6,588 nucleotides of DNA from Candidatus Melainabacteria bacterium (lineage in GTDB: Bacteria > Cyanobacteriota > Vampirovibrionia > Obscuribacterales > Obscuribacteraceae): the NCBI GenBank assembly GCA_003175915.1, contig PSRH01000084.1, forward strand, positions 1-6,588, written 5' to 3'. A program made the position numbers and the translations under genes. The notes below the pieces were generated by a model. The model saw only the letters and a program-made list of their open reading frames with translations. It was not told where the DNA came from and ran no database searches. Position 1 is the stretch's first letter, and the number at the start of each line of letters is the position of its first letter. This document shows, in pieces, positions 1 through 6,235 of this stretch.

Positions 1-68
1 TGCAAGCTGCTCTTAGCGAAGCTAGGAAGGCTGCACAAGCTAGTGCTACGGTAGGTGCGAAGGTATAG
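1..68 (+). CDS. C-terminal fragment of an unidentified protein
   Basis: Reading from base 3, an open frame runs from the window edge to a TAG stop at 66-68 and encodes 21 residues, QAALSEARKAAQASATVGAK followed by V. The Ala/Lys/Glu-rich, helix-like composition looks like a real protein tail; the other two plus frames hit stops at 14-16 and 52-54. The stop lies 14 bases inside the next gene if that gene starts at 55, so the two may be translationally coupled. Too little remains to name a family. The call rests on composition and on the absence of stops only. Confidence 0.5.
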   Translation, partial: QAALSEARKAAQASATVGAKV

Positions 69-1113
69 ATTTGATTTCGGTGGACCAGCCATAACTGCCA
101 GTAGCCTAACCGTGCACGGATGTGGCCGCTGGCTCGGGTTAAGTCTGGTATCCATTGCACTTCTTGCGGGCTGGGGTACTTTCCCTGGCCCGCATAATTG
201 TGCGTCGGTATGGGCCGCGGATGTTGGACGTCCTGTCCGCACTGCTATAGCGGACGTGAGCCCGGTAGCCGTTGAAAATCTTGATCCCACAAGAAAAACG
301 GTGGATGCCCTCTCCCCTGAAGCGCGACAACTTGGTGAACAAATCGATGTTATCTCGCCACTGACGCAATTGGAAAAATTGTCTGGCGAGAACAAAGACC
401 GTTCTTCAGATCAAACCAAACTCAGTATTCTAGCCACGCGGCAGGAGGTGCTGGAAACGCTGATGGCGACTAACTATGAGATAAGGTTTGTCACCAATCG
501 CATCGATCGCGAGCTGGCGAAAACGAATGAAATCCTTGCCTATTTAGCTGAGAGGCGGGATCGGGCCATTCGGGTTAACACATACGCGAACTTCATTAGC
601 GGTGGTCTCACTGGTATGGTTCGAGGAGGCATGGGTCTGGGCGATGTCAGCCATGTCCCCAGAGATATAATTGAAACAGCCGAGGGAGGAGTCCAGAGTT
701 CACTGGCATCATGGGCTTTCTTTGAACAGAAAGGAGAAAGGCACCTTGAACAAGGGGTGCCGAGCATGATTGCTCGGGTGCTGCAAAATGGTAATCAACG
801 GCCGCGGGAATTTCCTGCCAGTGTTTGGAATTACTTGAATGCGCCCAGTTCAAACGAGAGAGACGGTGTAACAAGGCGGAAGGCGCTGATCAACAGGTGG
901 ATTGAGCGGAAAATGTGCCTGATTCATCATTACGGGCACCGCGCTGCAGCCGAAGTCCATGCCGCTAGAATTGCGGGAACAGAGGGCAAAGTCAACATAG
1001 GTGTGCTGGAAGATCGAGTAGCCATGTTGACCGATCTTAGATGTGCAGTTACCGAAATGGAAAATCTTTTGTTTGAATTGATCGAAGCTTGTCGGGCGTC
1101 GCGAGTGCGCTGA
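55..1113 (+). CDS. Exported helical protein of unknown function
   Basis: The 352-residue product is not recognised. A signal peptide is visible: Arg25, a hydrophobic core at about residues 26-40 (WLGLSLVSIALLAGW) and a possible cleavage site after Ala54 (VWA before AD). Residues 90-175 are charged and helix-like, probably coiled coil. A Gly-rich patch follows at 182-196 (GGLTGMVRGGMGLGD), then a mixed region with a basic RWIERK segment near 281-286, and a final amphipathic helix at about 317-346. The start is uncertain. GTG at 55 follows an in-frame TAG (52-54), so nothing further upstream is possible, but it leaves a long 25-residue n-region and lacks a clear ribosome site. GTG at 112 would give a more typical signal peptide, also without a ribosome site. 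The gene overlaps the previous one and is followed after 38 bases by the next. A periplasmic or envelope location is inferred; the function is unknown. Confidence 0.8.
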   Translation: MRRYRFDFGGPAITASSLTVHGCGRWLGLSLVSIALLAGWGTFPGPHNCASVWAADVGRPVRTAIADVSPVAVENLDPTRKTVDALSPEARQLGEQIDVISPLTQLEKLSGENKDRSSDQTKLSILATRQEVLETLMATNYEIRFVTNRIDRELAKTNEILAYLAERRDRAIRVNTYANFISGGLTGMVRGGMGLGDVSHVPRDIIETAEGGVQSSLASWAFFEQKGERHLEQGVPSMIARVLQNGNQRPREFPASVWNYLNAPSSNERDGVTRRKALINRWIERKMCLIHHYGHRAAAEVHAARIAGTEGKVNIGVLEDRVAMLTDLRCAVTEMENLLFELIEACRASRVR

Positions 1114-1151
1114 GGAGACATAGTCACTTTTTTAAGATGTCGAGGAGATGA

Positions 1152-1637
1152 ATGCCGGTCACGCGTCAGGAAGCATTGAACACGTTGGAGAAGCTCGGAG
1201 TGGCACCGATATTTGTGCAATCCTATTTTGATGAGCGTTTACCAAAGAATCTTGATTTGTTCTTTCGTCCACCGGAAGAGCTTTTTAACGCGCCGGATAC
1301 CCAACAGCCTTATACAGAAGGGCGACTGATCCCGCTCTTAGACAATGGCAACTTTGCTTTTGTCCTGTTCTATGATCCTGAAGATGAGGGTTTGATTCGC
1401 AAGTACATCGAGCATCCGGAAGACGAGGTACGCTACTCAAACTGGCAGCAATACCTGGCAGATCTAATGATCGAAATTGCCGAAAACTGTGATGCCGACG
1501 ATTCCGAATTGATTGAGATTGCCGCCCTCCTTGAGTTCAGGCACCTAGAAGTAACGCTTGCTTTTCTAAACAGTCAGTCAAAGTCTACCTACGAACAATA
1601 CGAAAGCAACAAAGACAAGTTCATTGCTACTATCTGA
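1152..1637 (+). CDS. Small acidic cytosolic protein, possibly SUKH (SMI1/KNR4)-like
   Basis: The 161-residue product has no signal peptide or membrane segment and is rich in Asp and Glu. The ATG at 1152 is preceded by GAGGAG at 1142-1147, a good though close ribosome site. The middle of the protein (about 58-110) has the order seen in SUKH-superfamily proteins: a strand with LIPLLDNGNFAFVLFYDP, then a charged turn (DEGLIRKYIEHPEDEV), then an aromatic-led helix (YSNWQQYLADLMIEIAE) where SUKH proteins usually carry a 'sSFeeFL' helix. Known SUKH proteins are often immunity proteins against secreted nuclease or deaminase toxins, but many are plain housekeeping or regulatory proteins. The usual N-terminal Trp-Gly signature is not evident, so the family call is tentative. 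It probably shares a transcript with the exported protein 38 bases upstream. Confidence 0.8.
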   Translation: MPVTRQEALNTLEKLGVAPIFVQSYFDERLPKNLDLFFRPPEELFNAPDTQQPYTEGRLIPLLDNGNFAFVLFYDPEDEGLIRKYIEHPEDEVRYSNWQQYLADLMIEIAENCDADDSELIEIAALLEFRHLEVTLAFLNSQSKSTYEQYESNKDKFIATI

Positions 1638-1678
1638 GTGCAAGAGGTGTTATTGGAGCGGATCGCTGCGCTCTTACC

Positions 1679-1708
1679 TTGACAGCCGGGCAAAGACTTC
1701 TTGATCAT
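1679..1708 (+). promoter_or_regulatory. Candidate sigma70-type promoter for the DUF1269 gene
   Basis: A perfect TTGACA (1679-1684) is followed after 18 bases by GATCAT (1703-1708), which matches four of six positions of the -10 consensus. It lies 42 bases after the preceding stop and about 80 bases before the DUF1269 start, so it would drive that gene with a leader of roughly 75 bases. The -10 is imperfect. AT-rich stretches nearer the gene (TATAGC at 1755-1760, TTATAT at 1765-1770) are alternatives without a good -35. Confidence 0.35.
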
Positions 1709-1736
1709 TAAATTGGATGAGGAAACAGGAACGAAT

Positions 1737-1746
1737 ATAGCGCTAT
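1737..1746. repeat. 10-base perfect palindrome ATAGCGCTAT in the DUF1269 leader
   Basis: ATAGCGCTAT is its own reverse complement. It lies about 30 bases downstream of the candidate -10 and 42 bases upstream of the ATG at 1789. Its position fits an operator for a dimeric regulator, but a single 10-base palindrome also occurs by chance, and no regulator gene is in the window. Confidence 0.3.
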
Positions 1747-1788
1747 CGTATGCATGTATAGCCCTTATATGTGAGGATGGGTAGTGTT

Positions 1789-2349
1789 ATGAGCCATGAT
1801 TACGATACCCTGGTTGTATTCACCAGCACCTATGCCAGCGTTGATGATGCCATCCAAGACTTTGAAACAATCAAAAGTCTTTATCACGATTCCAAGATGA
1901 TCGACACCTTCGATGCGGCTGTGCTTGAGAAGCAACCGAACGGCAAAGTAAAAATTGTCAAGAAACATGAGCAACCCAGTCGTGATGCCGCCAAGACTGG
2001 AGCAGGTCTGGGACTGGCGACAGGACTTGTGGTGGCGCTGTTCCCTGGCGCTCGAATCGGTGCTGCTTTGGTTGCCGCCAGCACCGGCATTGGTGCTGCC
2101 ATTGGAGCGCTTGCGGGGCATGTCACCGGCGGTATGAGTAGAGGCGATCTCAAAGAAGTGGGCGAGGCGCTAGACACTGGCTCTGCCGGACTTATTGTGA
2201 TCGCTGCCTCGAACATTGAGGAAAAGGTGCGCTCTGCTTTGAAGAAGGCGGTGAAAACGATCAGGAAGCAAATCAAAGCCGATCGCAAGGCTCTAGAGAA
2301 AGAACTGGAACAAGCGGCAAAGGAAGAGGCTTCCGCTGTGCGGCGCTAA
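1789..2349 (+). CDS. DUF1269-family glycine-rich membrane protein
   Basis: The product has 186 residues from the ATG at 1789. In-frame GTG 1771 and ATG 1777 add six or four residues, but the family normally begins close to the first strand (YDTLVVFTS), and GAGG at 1773-1776 suits 1789 better than the nearer codons. An N-terminal alpha/beta-type segment (1-60) ends in DAAVLEKQPNGKVKIVKKHE, corresponding to the 'DAvvv..d.dGkv.v' pattern of DUF1269. Two Gly/Ala-rich hydrophobic hairpins follow, at about 71-88 and 90-116 with many GxxxG-like spacings, and then the conserved 'L.TGSAGLIVIA' strand at about 129-140. The last 45 residues are a highly charged Lys/Glu/Ala helix. The family is membrane-associated and of unknown biochemical role; stress or envelope roles have been suggested in general terms only. 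Its own promoter-like element lies upstream and a strong terminator downstream, so it is probably monocistronic. Confidence 0.88.
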   Translation: MSHDYDTLVVFTSTYASVDDAIQDFETIKSLYHDSKMIDTFDAAVLEKQPNGKVKIVKKHEQPSRDAAKTGAGLGLATGLVVALFPGARIGAALVAASTGIGAAIGALAGHVTGGMSRGDLKEVGEALDTGSAGLIVIAASNIEEKVRSALKKAVKTIRKQIKADRKALEKELEQAAKEEASAVRR

Positions 2350-2377
2350 CAACTAGTCCGACACTATAGAACTCTGA

Positions 2378-2417
2378 TGGGGTGGAAGCAGCTGAGGCTG
2401 CAACCACCCCAAATTTT
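2378..2417 (+). terminator. Two-storey hairpin with T-run, terminator or attenuator
   Basis: GGGGTGG (2379-2385) pairs perfectly with CCACCCC (2404-2410), and T2378-A2411 can extend the stem. Inside, GCAGC (2388-2392) pairs with GCTGC (2397-2401) around a TGAG loop, with a symmetric AA/AA internal loop between the two stems. AAATTTT follows at once. This is the form of a Rho-independent terminator, 29 bases after the DUF1269 stop. Because the methyltransferase ATG is only 24 bases past it, it could also attenuate read-through into that gene. Confidence 0.8.
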
Positions 2418-2440
2418 GCTTAAGATGTTATTTTTGGAAT

Positions 2441-3121
2441 ATGGACAGAAACCTGAGCCTGAAAGCCTTTATCGGATACCTATTGTCCCTGATTCTATTT
2501 GGAGCCCCGATATTTCTCGCGGCATGGACATTGAATTATTGGGAAGCTTGGCTCTTCCTGTTTGTATTTTCCATAGCGACAACCTGGCATGGGCTTTTCC
2601 TGGCGAAGCATGATCCTGCTCTCTTAGAGCGGAGGATGCGAGTAGGTCCCACTGCTGAGAAAAGGCCGGCTCAACGGATCATTATGTCACTCACGCTGGT
2701 GTTCTTCATCGTTATATTGGTTGTCGCGGGACTTGATCATAGGTTTGGCTGGTCGCATCTCCCAGCACCGATCGTTTTCACCGGAGACTTGCTGATAGTG
2801 TTGAGCTATTTTGTGTTCTATCTTGTCTGTCGCGAAAATAGCTTCGCCTCGGCGACCATTGAAATAACCGAAGGTCAAAAGGTTGTTTCCACGGGACTCT
2901 ATGGCTTCGTGCGCCATCCAATGTATTCCGGTGCGTTATTGATGTGTCTGGGCATAGCGCTTGCTCTCCGCTCAGCCTGGGCTTTGTTGGTTGTGCTTGC
3001 GGTGTTGCCCGTTCTGATCTGGCGAATTGTGGACGAAGAGAAATTTCTTGCTAGCAATCTTCAGGGCTATGTTGAATACTGCAATAAGGTAAAGAGCCGC
3101 TTGATCCCAGGGGTGTACTAG
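2441..3121 (+). CDS. Membrane methyltransferase of the ICMT / phospholipid-methyltransferase family
   Basis: The 226-residue integral membrane protein has hydrophobic segments at about 8-28, 33-53, 79-98, 111-131 and 160-197. The C-terminal half carries the family signature: RENSFASATIEI (132-141), VVSTGLYGFVRHPMYSG (148-164, with the RHPMY motif that contacts S-adenosylmethionine), LRSAWALL (176-183), DEEKFL (198-203, paired glutamates), GY.EY (209-213) and the terminal RLIPGVY. These are typical of isoprenylcysteine carboxyl methyltransferases and related phospholipid N-methyltransferases, which move a methyl group from S-adenosylmethionine to a lipidic substrate in the membrane. The substrate cannot be read from sequence; bacterial members often act on lipids or are uncharacterised, and no prenylation gene is nearby. 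Length is normal and the gene looks intact. The ATG at 2441 has only a weak GGA upstream. No clear separate promoter was seen between the hairpin at 2378-2417 and the start. Confidence 0.9.
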   Translation: MDRNLSLKAFIGYLLSLILFGAPIFLAAWTLNYWEAWLFLFVFSIATTWHGLFLAKHDPALLERRMRVGPTAEKRPAQRIIMSLTLVFFIVILVVAGLDHRFGWSHLPAPIVFTGDLLIVLSYFVFYLVCRENSFASATIEITEGQKVVSTGLYGFVRHPMYSGALLMCLGIALALRSAWALLVVLAVLPVLIWRIVDEEKFLASNLQGYVEYCNKVKSRLIPGVY

Positions 3122-3152
3122 CAGGGCATGACGATTGCCATGCCCTGAGTTT
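3122..3152 (+). terminator. Perfect 9-bp hairpin between convergent genes
   Basis: CAGGGCATG (3122-3130) pairs perfectly with CATGCCCTG (3139-3147) around an 8-base loop, starting one base after the methyltransferase stop. A short T-run (AGTTTAA) follows on the plus strand. On the minus strand the stem lies 26 bases past the hydrolase stop but has no T-run there. It is most likely the terminator of the plus-strand gene and may also help block transcription from the opposing side. Confidence 0.7.
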
Positions 3153-3173
3153 AATGCGGTTTAGGCGATGCGG

Positions 3174-4271
3174 TTACTTGACCGTATTAATCGTTCCACC
3201 AAGATCCGCAATGTTCTGCTGTAAGTCTTTCAACTTGGCTTGCCGATCCTTGCTGTGGTCGGCCAACCAGTTGCCGATAGCGTCGATAATCGCCGGTTGC
3301 ATGTAAACCGTCTCCAGTTGGAGGTGCCCGAAATTGCCACGCCAGGCCAAAGTTTGATCGTCCGACTTCATGTTGTTCATCAAATCGGTCACGTGTCTGG
3401 GATTAACGCAACCATCCGCACTTCCCTGGAGAATCAGGACCGCCAGACGAGGATCGGTTGTCTTGCCCCATTTGGCAGTTTTATCGACAAACTCGTCAGT
3501 AGATATGAGCGCGCCGAGCGGGAGCTTCTTCACTATGTACGGGTCTATGATCATCTCTTGCTGCACATCTGTCCGCTGAGAACAGAGGTCGGCAAAGAAC
3601 GAGCTCATGTTCAGTTCATGACTGGGTCTAATCACGGCCTTTATCCCTTGCCGGATTTGTCCGTCGCCACCGTACATATCCTTGTTTATCTTTACGGCTG
3701 GTGCTGCCAGTATTACTCCAGTTAACAGATCTGGATGCTCCGCAGCTAACTTGACGCAAAAGGTGCAACCTAAGCTTTCGCCAAGGGCGATCAAACGAGT
3801 ATCGGGATATTTTTCCTTGATCAGTTTGGCCAATTGGACGATTTCGTCGTAGCTCTTTTCGTGATTGACCTTCTTTCTATTGTCATCAGCCGTGCTGAAC
3901 TGGTTCTTATCGTCAAATAAGCAACTGCCGAAGCCGCGCATGTCCATGGCGACGAAACCGATGCCATTTACAGCAAGGGCACGCGCTAAAACCCTGTACC
4001 TGCGGCCATGCAAGGTCAGTCCGTGAATCCCCAGGACAATCGCTTTAGGCGGAGCATCTGTAGGCATCCATTCATAAGTAGGAATGCCTATACTCTTGGT
4101 GTAAGCGCCATTTTCGGTGTAAGTGTATTTGCCGGCCAGGACGGGATTGATTTGCTCTTTGAACGTATCTGGCATTGTGCTCTCAGCCGCATTGGCTATG
4201 CCGGCTGAGAAAAGCGCAGCGGCTAAGGCTAGTGACAGAGCGGCAGTTTTCACCAAAAAGGTATCTTTCAT
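3174..4271 (-). CDS. Exported alpha/beta-hydrolase (serine aminopeptidase S33 / lysophospholipase-like)
   Basis: The 365-residue product has a clear signal peptide (Lys8, hydrophobic core 9-25, cleavage after ANA at 26-28). The mature enzyme shows the alpha/beta-hydrolase landmarks in order: an oxyanion-hole region LGIHGLTLHGRRY (80-92), MDMRGFGSC (109-117), the nucleophile elbow GESLG (164-168, Ser166), the acid strand LILQGSADGCVNP (Asp286), and the histidine in NFGHLQLE (His316). This order matches the Hydrolase_4 group (monoacylglycerol lipase, lysophospholipase L2), so hydrolysis of lipid esters outside the cytoplasm is the best guess; the substrate is unproven. Five cysteines remain after export, including one beside the catalytic Asp, which may form disulphides. 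The ATG at 4269-4271 has GAGG ten bases upstream (plus-strand 4282-4285). The gene is convergent with the methyltransferase and follows the small basic exported protein on the same strand. Confidence 0.9.
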   Translation of the reverse strand: MKDTFLVKTAALSLALAAALFSAGIANAAESTMPDTFKEQINPVLAGKYTYTENGAYTKSIGIPTYEWMPTDAPPKAIVLGIHGLTLHGRRYRVLARALAVNGIGFVAMDMRGFGSCLFDDKNQFSTADDNRKKVNHEKSYDEIVQLAKLIKEKYPDTRLIALGESLGCTFCVKLAAEHPDLLTGVILAAPAVKINKDMYGGDGQIRQGIKAVIRPSHELNMSSFFADLCSQRTDVQQEMIIDPYIVKKLPLGALISTDEFVDKTAKWGKTTDPRLAVLILQGSADGCVNPRHVTDLMNNMKSDDQTLAWRGNFGHLQLETVYMQPAIIDAIGNWLADHSKDRQAKLKDLQQNIADLGGTINTVK

Positions 4272-4315
4272 TTGTTGTTCGCCTCTATTTGCTACGAGTC
4301 CAAATTTTCCAGTGC

Positions 4316-4348
4316 TTAAAAAGTGACACTACTTAGAGTGCCACACTT
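4316..4348 (-). terminator. Weak bulged hairpin with T-run after the small basic protein gene
   Basis: On the minus strand AAGTG pairs with CACTT (4344-4348 with 4321-4325) and CACT with AGTG (4337-4340 with 4327-4330), separated by a small asymmetric bulge and closed by a six-base loop. A run of T follows (the A-run at 4318-4322 on the plus strand). It begins 17 bases past the stop of the 92-residue gene and ends before the ribosome site of the hydrolase, so it could partly separate the two transcripts. The stem is short and A/T-rich, which lowers confidence. Confidence 0.4.
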
Positions 4349-4364
4349 AACTTGGTTTCTATCA

Positions 4365-4643
4365 CTACTGAGCCGGCGTAGTGGTCGTCTCAGTGGATTC
4401 AGCGCCACCTTTCTTGAGCTTTCTTTCAGCGCGCGCACCTTTTCTAGCAGCTCTCTTTGCATTGCGCCCAGCCCGAAGCGGATGCCCCTCGGATTCTTGT
4501 TTCTGGGCTTTCTCGCCTAGCTCTTGGCTTTTTGTTTCGAGCTTTTCCCCTTTGGTTTCGCTACGACTTCCGGCAATAGCGGCGGAAGTCAAGCTCGAGG
4601 CCAATAGGGCACAACAGGTGATTCCTAGAAAAATCTTGTTCAT
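4365..4643 (-). CDS. Small exported polycationic protein, unknown function
   Basis: The 92-residue product starts with a typical signal peptide (Lys3, hydrophobic core 4-23, cleavage after AIA at 22-24). The mature part of about 68 residues has no hydrophobic core. Residues 25-55 are Glu/Lys/Gln-rich and mixed in charge. Residues 57-78 carry eleven Arg/Lys with one Glu and many Ala/Gly, resembling the basic tails of DNA- or polyanion-binding proteins. A Thr-rich tail with four consecutive Thr precedes the C-terminal PAQ. The cysteines at 10-11 lie inside the hydrophobic core and do not form a lipobox. AGGAG sits 13 bases before the ATG (plus-strand 4657-4661), slightly far but clear. The protein looks disordered. 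Binding to polyphosphate, nucleic acid, teichoic-like or lipopolysaccharide polyanions is possible but not shown. The antisense frame is also open, so coding on the minus strand rests on the signal peptide and ribosome site. Confidence 0.72.
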   Translation of the reverse strand: MNKIFLGITCCALLASSLTSAAIAGSRSETKGEKLETKSQELGEKAQKQESEGHPLRAGRNAKRAARKGARAERKLKKGGAESTETTTTPAQ

Positions 4644-4980
4644 AAGTACGGCAATGCTCCTAAAAAGACGGACCGAGTTTAAACGATTGCCATTGGATAT
4701 ATGCAGTCCAGGCGGATAGTCTGAGAATCTTTTAAATGCATCATTCGAGAAAAATGACTGGGTTTGTCACCCGGAAGGCCTGGGTAAAGGCTTGCAACCT
4801 CATTCTCAACTGGATGAAAAGGGTTCCCTTTCATTTTTCGCCTACCATATATATACTGGCCGCTTCAGCACACAGGCAGACTTTTGGGTCCAATTCCGAA
4901 CCGTGGCAGGACACTTGTCACTAAGAATTGCCGCTAAGGTTGCTGTTCAAGAAGCCCAATCAGTTCGACGAGGTCAATCG
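4644..4980. other. Divergent intergenic region of 337 bases
   Basis: This stretch separates the minus-strand small exported protein from the plus-strand DUF900 hydrolase and must hold promoters for both. On the plus strand TATACT (4852-4857) inside an ATATATATACT run is a fair -10, with only a poor -35 17-18 bases upstream (around TTTCAT at 4829-4834). No convincing minus-strand promoter could be picked. The plus frame of the hydrolase stays open back to 4792, but that upstream peptide is not signal-like and has no family resemblance, so I treat it as non-coding. No RNA gene, riboswitch or repeat was recognised. Confidence 0.6.
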
Positions 4981-6198
4981 ATGACGCCCACGCGCATAAT
5001 TTCAACTTTGATCGTACTAGCCATGGTCGGGGTCACGGCCGGGCTACCAGCACCGGCGGAGACAGGCCAAGAGAGAGTAGCACCGCCCACGGCGGATAAG
5101 CAGGGCGCCGATCCTGCAACCACTCCGCAAGAGTGGCTTGTCGTTCCTGTCTTTTATGCTACCAATCGCAATTTTGTGGGGGAGAATGGAAGCATCGCCT
5201 ACTCGGAAGAGCCGAACAACAAGGCGCTTCTGTTTGGTGTCAAGAACATTGCTTCGCCCATACCCGTTTATACAAAGGTCGACAAAGATACCGAAAAGAG
5301 AATGTCATGGCATCGCATGGTGAAGGAACCAAAAATTATTGACCCATCTGAACCACCTGCGCCACCAGATGCTGATAGTAGTAAATGCACTTTTCAGGAC
5401 AAGACGTTAGGACGCGAAGAGATAGTACCGGCATTTATTTCGTATATGAAAGACAGCGGCAGCAAAGAGACTGTGGTCTTTGTGCATGGATGCTGTGCGA
5501 ACTTCGACAAGTCTATGCAGCGGGCCGCTACGATCGCAGCTTATTTGCAAGCGCCTGTTTTGCTCTATGATTGGGTCTCTCCCAAGGGCTTCAAAAAATA
5601 CTTGGAAAATGAAACACGCGCGGAACAAACCATGGATGACTTTTGTCGATTCCTTTCGAAGATAGAAAAGCTATCTGATCCAGGCAACGTCACGATCATG
5701 GGCCACAGCATGGGAACTCGCTTTGTCGATCAGGCGATGGTTCGGCGATCGCAGCGAGCGATTGGCGGACAAACGCTGCCGAAGTTCAGGGAGCTGATCA
5801 TGTCGAACGCCGATTCGGACGCCACGTCCTTTCTCAATCACGCCAGAGAATTCACGATGAATGCAGAAAAGAGCCGCATATACTTTAATAGTAAAGACGA
5901 AGTTCTGGACTATTCTGCCACGGTCCATGGTCGCTTTCCCCGGTTGGGCAATCCGGGACCATTGTTATCTGATTTGAGTAAGACCGAGGGTATTGAGCTC
6001 GTTGACATTACTCAAAACAACAGCAAGCATGAGATACCTTTCTGGATTGTTGCCAATCTACACAGATTCAACAACCTTGGCAAAGTGAAAGAGTTTGAAC
6101 TCAAACATGTGTCGCCGGGCCTGATTTCTGTTGAAAGGACCGAACTTTCGCAGGCCGAACCGGAACAAACATTATCCGAATGTGTATGTAATCGATAA
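4981..6198 (+). CDS. Exported DUF900-family alpha/beta-hydrolase
   Basis: The product has 405 residues from the ATG at 4981, chosen because GAGG (4970-4973) lies seven bases upstream and the resulting N-terminus is a signal peptide (Arg5, hydrophobic core 6-22, probable cleavage near PAPAE at 23-27). The open frame reaches back to 4792, but starting there would bury the signal. DUF900 landmarks appear in order: the first strand VVPVFYATNRNF (54-65), VVFVHGCCANFDKSMQRAAT (165-184), PVLLYDWVS (192-200), the nucleophile elbow GHSMG (241-245, Ser243), RIYFNSKDEVLDYSATVHG (299-317, candidate acid Asp306) then PRLGNPG, and GIELVDITQNNSKHE with candidate His350. This group belongs to the esterase/lipase superfamily (COG4782); the substrate is unknown. 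An insertion at about 92-145, rich in Pro and Lys, separates the first strand from the core. A similar exported gene begins 37 bases downstream, suggesting a two-gene operon. Confidence 0.9.
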   Translation: MTPTRIISTLIVLAMVGVTAGLPAPAETGQERVAPPTADKQGADPATTPQEWLVVPVFYATNRNFVGENGSIAYSEEPNNKALLFGVKNIASPIPVYTKVDKDTEKRMSWHRMVKEPKIIDPSEPPAPPDADSSKCTFQDKTLGREEIVPAFISYMKDSGSKETVVFVHGCCANFDKSMQRAATIAAYLQAPVLLYDWVSPKGFKKYLENETRAEQTMDDFCRFLSKIEKLSDPGNVTIMGHSMGTRFVDQAMVRRSQRAIGGQTLPKFRELIMSNADSDATSFLNHAREFTMNAEKSRIYFNSKDEVLDYSATVHGRFPRLGNPGPLLSDLSKTEGIELVDITQNNSKHEIPFWIVANLHRFNNLGKVKEFELKHVSPGLISVERTELSQAEPEQTLSECVCNR

Positions 6199-6235
6199 AC
6201 GGAACGAAGTTATTAGCAAAATAGATGGTGGGTTT

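Noticed and set aside
1656..1673. GAGCG/CGCTC hairpin after the SUKH-like gene as a terminator
   Set aside because: Only a 5-bp stem with a competing AGCG/CGCT fold inside it, and no real T-run follows.
2377..2613. Plus-strand 78-codon frame across the terminator hairpin and methyltransferase start
   Set aside because: It begins inside the hairpin and overlaps the well-supported methyltransferase in another frame.
4612..4617. Cys10-Cys11 of the small exported protein as a lipobox
   Set aside because: The cysteines lie within the hydrophobic core without a preceding L-[AS]-[GA] motif, and a good AIA cleavage site follows later.
4381..4719. Plus-strand 112-codon frame opposite the small basic protein
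   Set aside because: It is antisense to a frame with a signal peptide and ribosome site. Its Ser/Phe/Leu-rich composition is the expected complement of a Lys/Glu/Ala-rich gene.
4768..4798. Inverted-repeat-rich stretch (ACCC..GGGT, AAGGCC..GGCTT) as a possible riboswitch
   Set aside because: The stems are short and imperfect, and no known riboswitch core is recognisable.
4736..4924. 62-codon plus-strand frame in the divergent intergenic region
   Set aside because: No ribosome site, no signal peptide and no coding-like composition.
5745..5752. GCGATCGC, the HIP1 octamer abundant in cyanobacteria
   Set aside because: I noticed a single copy, which is no evidence of enrichment and may be chance.
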